This document shows positions 59,389-64,000 of a stretch of DNA of 64,000 nt, piece by piece. The number at the start of each line of letters is the position of its first letter. Positions within the stretch are counted from its first letter, which is position 1. Origin of the DNA: Candidatus Poribacteria bacterium (lineage in GTDB: Bacteria > Poribacteria > WGA-4E > WGA-3G). The stretch is from the NCBI GenBank assembly GCA_022827885.1, contig JAJEIP010000081.1:34338-98337 (forward strand), given 5' to 3'. The notes below the pieces were generated by a model, which saw only the letters and a list, made by a program, of their open reading frames with translations, was not told the origin of the DNA and searched no databases. The position numbers and the translations under genes are program-made.

Positions 59389-62091
59389 TTATTTACCAAG
59401 CGTTAGCATGTTGATGAAAAGGCGGTACGCGCCGCCTACACCTGCCGGGAGTTGCCTATAAAAGGCGTAAGCGGCATAAGTGTAAGTCCCTTGTCCGTAT
59501 CTCGCTGTGAGGAACCCGCCGTGCTGCGGTTCTTGCTCGCGGTCGTTGCATGTGAGGAGTGCCTGATAGTTTGTGTCCCATTCGGTAAGAAACTTGGAAC
59601 CGCGCTCCTCGACCCACCCATCAAAATCAGCGGTTGTAATCTGATGCGGATGTTGGAAGATCGGATGGTCGGGCATCAAAAGGGTTACCTGTGCGTCCTC
59701 TTCGGAGACTTCCTCCGGTCGTCTGCCCATCGTATACGGATACGGACCAAAAGGAGCCGCATCAAATTCCGGGGTCTGATATTGAACGATGAGGTTACCG
59801 CCACCGTGCACGTAATCGAGGAGTCTGCCGTTATAGGCGATGAGATCCCGCCGAACGGCATACGCCCGGATGCCAACGAGGATCGTGTCAAATTGATTCA
59901 GATCGCCGGTGCGGAGTTCTTCTCTGTCGAGCATCTCCACGTCGATCCCGATCTGCTGCAGCGCCTCGGGTACCCTGTCGCCTACGCCCATGATATACCC
60001 AACGCTCACATTCGATGGAACTTTGAGTGGGATACTGTGCAGGGTCATGACAGCAGGACGATACAGGTGCCGCGGTTCAAGGTCCGGATGGTCGATTGTC
60101 TGATAGCCGGTGGTATATTCCTCGCCATTGTATGTCGCGATTGCCTGGATCGCGTACTCTCTATCAACTTCAACGTTCTTGGTAGATACCTGAAAAGCAA
60201 ACGTTTTGCTTGCACCTTCGTGCGTAAACGCGAAAGGTGCGTTCTCAGGTGATGATTGCCATCCCTCTGGCAATTTGAGGGAAAGTGTGCCTTCCGCCTC
60301 ACCCTTTACATTATTTAACATCTCCACTGTTGCGGTAAATGTCGTTTCCCCGCTTACCACATCGGATTCGGAGATCGGAATCACACCGATATGCGGTGAA
60401 ACAGATAGACTGATAGCAGGAGCGACCGTTAGCAAACGTCGTCTTTCGCCCCACGGTCTATTAATTGAAACGGTTTGTGCTGGCTGCGTCACCGTAAAGT
60501 CCACTCCATCCACACGATAGGTCACAACCCCACTGACTTCAGGTAATGTGAAAGGGAGGAAGCGAAATTCAGGGCGTTTCAGCGTATAGACAGCATCATG
60601 ATATTCAGACGCTCGGGTCCAATACGGTTGCGTGTAATCCACGTTCTGTGCCACTTGCACTTCAAACGCGATAGCGATCGGTTCGTTTTTCTGTATAGGT
60701 ATTATTCCATCACTGCTATCCGAGTCTTTTTCGGAACGATGCGCGTTCCAGCCTTCAGGGGTGTGGAGCGAAACATTGACGAGTCCAGCGACAATCGGAC
60801 TGGGATTCACCATTCGTATTCCAATTGAAAACTTTTGTCCGGGAATAGCAACGTTAAAAGTTTCAGACGAACGGGTTCCCGCTGGCGGTTGAACCAGTAC
60901 CTCTAAAGACAGACCGAGGGCAGCACTTGCCGCAATCATAAACTCCTGTTCTTTATTCCGAAGTAGGAACAGAAGATGCGATCGAGTGCTGTCATTCAGG
61001 TCTATATTCTGGACGTTCTCGATTAAGGCACGCGTCGTTTTTAATCCGTTTACGAGATGCGGAACGACTGTCCAAGGCTGGCGGGCATCATAACCACGAA
61101 CTGCGGCATCAACGCTTTCTTGAAGTTGTGCGAATTCTGCGTCCAAGGCAGATGTGTTTGCCACCTTCGCCATGCCCATAAGGGTCGTGTCAATTCCGTC
61201 AAAGAGACTCTCTTCGGGTTTTTCTTTTTCGAGGGTTAGGGTCGTATCCACTAAGCGTAATTCCGTAACGGCAGATCCCTTGGAGGCACGCGTCTGTCCG
61301 ACACCTTGTGACCGTTGCAAACTAAGTCCCTGACGTGCAATTTGCGCATAAGAGAGTCCTAATAAAGCATTGTATTCACCTGTATCAATTTTTAGCATAG
61401 GTGTATCGGGAGTTTCAGTGGTACTGCGGCGCCATCTGGAACGCGTGATATAGAGTTTCTTCGGTTGCCACGGGTGTAGTCCTTCGGAAAGGTGTTCCGG
61501 GAATCGATTCGCATCGCCTGCGGCACGGAACGCCTCCAAAGTCACGACCCCGGATGCCTGATGATGTCCGTGTCCATCTTGGCGGTTACCTTGAAACCGA
61601 GAGAGAATAACATCTGGACGGTAGAGACGGATGAGGCGAACCATATCCTCCAAAAGCATCTGATAGTCCCATTTTTCCAGCGTTTCGTCCAGGCGTTTGG
61701 AATAGCCGAAATCGACAGCACTGCTGAAAAAGAGGTCGATACCGTAGTAGCGCACAGCCGCGAGATGCTCCTCGGTTCGGACGATACCCAGCGCGTCGAA
61801 CAATTCGGGTCCGATGAGGTTGGCACCGCCCTCACCACGCGTGGTTGAGTATAATCCCGTTCTGACCCCGCGTGCGCGACTGAGCCACGTTAACAACGCG
61901 CCGTTTTCGTCATCGGGATGGGCGACGGTGTGTAGGACGGTGGCAGTTGTCTGTAGACGTTGTAAGGCGCGCCACGCTTCCGAAGCGTTTGTTGCTCCCG
62001 CCATTTCCCCCGTGTCTGCCAGTGTTATATTCCCGCTTATTATTCCGAACAATGCTAAAGCTAAAATTGGACCTACGATTTTCCTGTGCAT
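59389..62091 (-). CDS. Secreted PIG-L-family deacetylase with NEW3-like and amidotransferase-like domains
   Basis: The protein of about 900 residues has a signal peptide (IVGPILALALFGIISGNITLA). Residues about 55-230 are a PIG-L/LmbE N-deacetylase with VAHPDDENG (63-67) and GHGHHQASG (178-186), the zinc-binding motifs. A middle part with HTPEGWNA and LPEGWQSSPENAPF looks like NEW3/alpha-galactosidase-associated domains. The C-terminal part, with TILVGIRAYAVRRDLIAYNGRL and GGGNLIVQYQTPE, resembles a class-I amidotransferase/ThuA-like fold. It probably removes N-acetyl groups from glycans outside the cytoplasm. The ATG at 62091, nine bases after TTGGAG, is better than the TTG at 62106. Confidence 0.85.
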   Translation of the reverse strand: MHRKIVGPILALALFGIISGNITLADTGEMAGATNASEAWRALQRLQTTATVLHTVAHPDDENGALLTWLSRARGVRTGLYSTTRGEGGANLIGPELFDALGIVRTEEHLAAVRYYGIDLFFSSAVDFGYSKRLDETLEKWDYQMLLEDMVRLIRLYRPDVILSRFQGNRQDGHGHHQASGVVTLEAFRAAGDANRFPEHLSEGLHPWQPKKLYITRSRWRRSTTETPDTPMLKIDTGEYNALLGLSYAQIARQGLSLQRSQGVGQTRASKGSAVTELRLVDTTLTLEKEKPEESLFDGIDTTLMGMAKVANTSALDAEFAQLQESVDAAVRGYDARQPWTVVPHLVNGLKTTRALIENVQNIDLNDSTRSHLLFLLRNKEQEFMIAASAALGLSLEVLVQPPAGTRSSETFNVAIPGQKFSIGIRMVNPSPIVAGLVNVSLHTPEGWNAHRSEKDSDSSDGIIPIQKNEPIAIAFEVQVAQNVDYTQPYWTRASEYHDAVYTLKRPEFRFLPFTLPEVSGVVTYRVDGVDFTVTQPAQTVSINRPWGERRRLLTVAPAISLSVSPHIGVIPISESDVVSGETTFTATVEMLNNVKGEAEGTLSLKLPEGWQSSPENAPFAFTHEGASKTFAFQVSTKNVEVDREYAIQAIATYNGEEYTTGYQTIDHPDLEPRHLYRPAVMTLHSIPLKVPSNVSVGYIMGVGDRVPEALQQIGIDVEMLDREELRTGDLNQFDTILVGIRAYAVRRDLIAYNGRLLDYVHGGGNLIVQYQTPEFDAAPFGPYPYTMGRRPEEVSEEDAQVTLLMPDHPIFQHPHQITTADFDGWVEERGSKFLTEWDTNYQALLTCNDREQEPQHGGFLTARYGQGTYTYAAYAFYRQLPAGVGGAYRLFINMLTLGK

Positions 62092-62149
62092 GAGAAGATT
62101 CTCCAAGGGAAGACGAGCCTATATTATTGTATGGAAAGATCATGTTTTG

Positions 62150-62974
62150 TTATTTATAGAGATTCGCGCGGAGCATTTCCACGCTCTGTGGGACACCGAT
62201 GTGTGCATCGGCTTTCCCCTCAAATTCAATGGATACGTATCCCCGAAATCCGACTTCTTTTAGAATATTGCCTATTTTAGCATAATCCAAATCCAATGTA
62301 TACCATTCCCCGCCACCGTAATAGGTTTTAGCATGGACAAGCACTGCCTCATCTGCAATTTGTTCCAGTTTTTGATACGGATCTGACAGGAAATTCCCAC
62401 AATCCATTGTCACTTTTAACCAGTCTGAGTCGATGGCAGCAACGATACGATTGACCCCTTCAGGCGTGCAGGTGAGTCCCCAATGGTTTTCGAGTCCAAG
62501 AACGACTCCATATTTTTCGGCATCTGGAAGACACTCTTCAACAGCGGCGATTACCCATTCAAACGCCTCATCTTCTGTATGTCCGCGGAGTGCCGGTTCT
62601 TGCCCTTCGGTTTTCATCAATTCATCAAAAGAGGGAACGGTGCCCCAACGTCCTGAGTTGAGGCGAATTGCGGGAATACCGAGTTCGTGTGCTAATCGGA
62701 TGCAGTGAATCGTGTGATTTATATTTTTTTGTCGAGTTGCCTCGTCCGGGGAAACGAAGCCTTGATGGATGGAGAGTGCGTATAGATCGAGTCCATGAAT
62801 GAAAGCGAGCCTTTTCAGTTTCTGCAGATACGGATTCGCTTCCGATGCCATCTGTTGATGTAAGATTTCAACGCCATCGAGTTCAAGCCGTGCGGCTTCC
62901 TCAATGACGTGTTCAATCGGTACCCGTTCAGGTTTGAAATGCCAATAGGAATACGTAGATACACCGAGTTTCAA
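62150..62974 (-). CDS. Sugar phosphate isomerase/epimerase (xylose-isomerase-like TIM barrel)
   Basis: The 274-residue protein is of the AP-endonuclease-2/sugar isomerase family. Segments MKLGVSTYSYWHF, ELDGVEILHQ, IPAIRLNSGRWG, VVLGLENHWG, KVTMDCGNF, VLVHAKTYYG and YVSIEFEGKAD carry the metal-binding Glu, Asp, His and Glu residues. It should isomerise or epimerise a sugar or inositol derivative, fitting the nearby oxidoreductase and deacetylase. The gene lies 58 bp upstream of the PIG-L gene on the same strand and may be part of its operon. The start at 62974 is preceded by AATTGAGGTGACAA. The exact substrate is unknown. Confidence 0.88.
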   Translation of the reverse strand: MKLGVSTYSYWHFKPERVPIEHVIEEAARLELDGVEILHQQMASEANPYLQKLKRLAFIHGLDLYALSIHQGFVSPDEATRQKNINHTIHCIRLAHELGIPAIRLNSGRWGTVPSFDELMKTEGQEPALRGHTEDEAFEWVIAAVEECLPDAEKYGVVLGLENHWGLTCTPEGVNRIVAAIDSDWLKVTMDCGNFLSDPYQKLEQIADEAVLVHAKTYYGGGEWYTLDLDYAKIGNILKEVGFRGYVSIEFEGKADAHIGVPQSVEMLRANLYK

Positions 62975-63070
62975 TTTGTCACCTCAATTGGGAATGTTGT
63001 TCCCGTTATGATAGCATAACTCGGAATGCTAAATCCAGTTTTTTCATTGGCAGTCAGTTGTTAATTGTCT

Positions 63071-63176
63071 GAATCGCGGATTATCGCGGATTTTACAGAT
63101 TTCGCGGATTTTTTTATTTTCCATCGGGGTCGCTGTCAGAATCAGGATTCACAGGATTAGAGGATTTTCAGGATGC
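63071..63176. repeat. Short degenerate tandem repeats
   Basis: Variants of TCGCGGATTT occur three times in 63071-63114, then GATTCACAGGATTAGAGGAT at 63146-63165. No gene is present in 62975-63284. Such GGATT-rich filler is seen in several environmental genomes. Confidence 0.5.
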
Positions 63177-63247
63177 ATTCTGTTTTGGGAAACAGGTGTT
63201 GTGATCGGGACCTTGCTTCTATTCAATCCACAATATTGGCTTTGTGC

Positions 63248-63269
63248 AGGCGCGGTTGGAGCCGCGCCT
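63248..63269. repeat. Perfect 8-bp hairpin, same class as 20002-20023
   Basis: AGGCGCGG and CCGCGCCT flank a six-base loop. Compared with 20002-20023 one stem pair changed from T-A to C-G. The flank TCTCCGTAG also occurs in the dispersed element at 41821-41968. No T run follows on the minus strand, so it is not an obvious terminator. Confidence 0.6.
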
Positions 63270-63284
63270 CTCCGTAGAACGTCA

Positions 63285-64000
63285 CTATTTATTCTTGGGT
63301 TTATCCTTCACTGCCTCTGCTACCAACTGCCCTAAATCTGCCTCCCTGCCTCTGCGGGAGATCAACTTGTGGGTGGCTTCATGGGCAATCAGCCTACCAT
63401 CCCTATCAATAAGCCACCGCGTCGGAATAGAGCGCACGTCATACTGTTGTGCAAGGGGACTCTGGCGTTCCAGACCAGTGTAAATCTGCCGCCATGGGAT
63501 GTCATTTTCCTTGAGGTAGTTGCACAGCTTCGCTTCATCGGTATCGAGACTGACCCCAATGATGTCAAATCCCTGACCCTTATAGGTATCGTAAATCTTT
63601 TTGACCCGCAGCATTTCTCCGACACAGAAACCGTTCCAGACCGCCCAAAAATCGAGTAAGACGACTTTTCCGCGGTATTGCTGGAGCGAAATGGGTTTGC
63701 CATCAATATCCGTCGCAGAAAAATCAGGTGCTGGCTTTCCAAATTTTTCATAAGCCTCGGTAAGTCTACGGGATAGACCCTGCTTTCCAAGTTTCCTCGG
63801 CTTTCGTGTCACAACTTCCACACCCACAGATGACCTCAATAGTTCTAAATATCGGCCTGGATGAAATAAATTCTTACTGGGGAGATGTTCAATCACTTCC
63901 AATTCAGGCGTCAGTGTTAGGATGTCCACAGAATCAGAGTAATGCTGTCGGAGTTTCGTTGCCAAGTCACCCGCTGCTGCGCCTTTGGCACCTGTCTGTA
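63285..64000 (-). CDS. Thioredoxin-fold (TlpA/AhpC-like) protein, 5' end outside the window
   Basis: The reading frame is open to the window edge, so the N-terminus is missing; a TTG at 63965 is not a convincing start. The visible 238 residues include PAPDFSATDIDGKPISLQQYRGKVVLLDFWAVW, a redoxin/TlpA-like domain, and SIPTRWLIDRDGRLIAHE with the cis-proline. Where TlpA has the WCxxC motif this protein reads FWAVWNGFC: the first cysteine is replaced by asparagine. It therefore lacks a normal disulfide reductase centre and could work as a single-cysteine peroxidase or a binding protein. The upstream part (VDILTLTPELEVIEHLPS) is unrecognised. Confidence 0.78.
   Translation of the reverse strand, partial: QTGAKGAAAGDLATKLRQHYSDSVDILTLTPELEVIEHLPSKNLFHPGRYLELLRSSVGVEVVTRKPRKLGKQGLSRRLTEAYEKFGKPAPDFSATDIDGKPISLQQYRGKVVLLDFWAVWNGFCVGEMLRVKKIYDTYKGQGFDIIGVSLDTDEAKLCNYLKENDIPWRQIYTGLERQSPLAQQYDVRSIPTRWLIDRDGRLIAHEATHKLISRRGREADLGQLVAEAVKDKPKNK

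Overview
The window looks like a chromosome segment of an uncultivated, Gram-negative-type bacterium with moderate GC. The likely lineage is Candidatus Poribacteria or a close relative. This rests on gene content and is an inference: four phytanoyl-CoA-dioxygenase-like (PhyH) genes, two Gfo/Idh/MocA oxidoreductases, a sugar-phosphate isomerase/epimerase, paired amidohydrolases, a PIG-L deacetylase, secreted proteins with a C-terminal 'YPNP..' FlgD-like segment, two ECF sigma factors fused to sensor domains, and intergenic DNA crowded with short palindromic repeats. Outer-membrane proteins (a TonB-dependent receptor, an Omp85 barrel, lipoproteins) indicate a diderm cell. I see no rRNA, tRNA, CRISPR array or intact transposase.

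Layout. 1-9.5 kb, minus strand: pcm, an SppA protease fused to a barrel-like domain, two PhyH genes, a discoidin-domain lipoprotein, a large secreted glycosidase-like protein and a ZIP transporter. 9.5-18.4 kb: an accessory island with a TcmP plus three-Cys-motif (Gp37/Gp68) gene pair, a PhyH gene bracketed by repeats, an amidohydrolase, an EcoRI-like restriction-modification pair, a solitary HsdR-N-type nuclease and a 59-residue antitoxin-like protein. Near-consensus sigma-70 promoters stand before several of these genes. 18.4-25.3 kb: a serine hydrolase, a LamG protein, a membrane-tethered ECF sigma factor with an Asp-box propeller, and a second amidohydrolase. 25.4-36.9 kb: a PLP enzyme, a GMC oxidoreductase, a TPR protein, PhyH plus Gfo/Idh, queF, an FG-GAP protein, a small propeller and queG.

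37-48 kb: pheA, a small DUF5069-like gene interrupted by one in-frame TGA, UPF0182, a metallopeptidase/TolB/Omp85 fusion, two overlapping lipoprotein genes, an ankyrin protein and a remnant of a formylglycine-generating-enzyme-like gene. 48-64 kb: a HAD hydrolase, two APH-type kinases, an S9 peptidase, a TonB receptor downstream of the second tethered sigma factor, a Gfo/Idh gene, a PIG-L deacetylase, a sugar isomerase and a thioredoxin-fold protein cut by the window edge.

How it fits together: queF and queG act in queuosine synthesis; pheA makes phenylpyruvate. The secreted glycosidase-like protein, LamG and discoidin proteins, PIG-L deacetylase, sugar isomerase and oxidoreductases suggest use of complex glycans. 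The most unusual items are the candidate selenocysteine (or nonsense) codon in the DUF5069-like gene, the two tethered sigma factors that share a membrane module but carry different sensors, and a dispersed repeat of about 87 bp whose end supplies a Shine-Dalgarno sequence directly before start codons.
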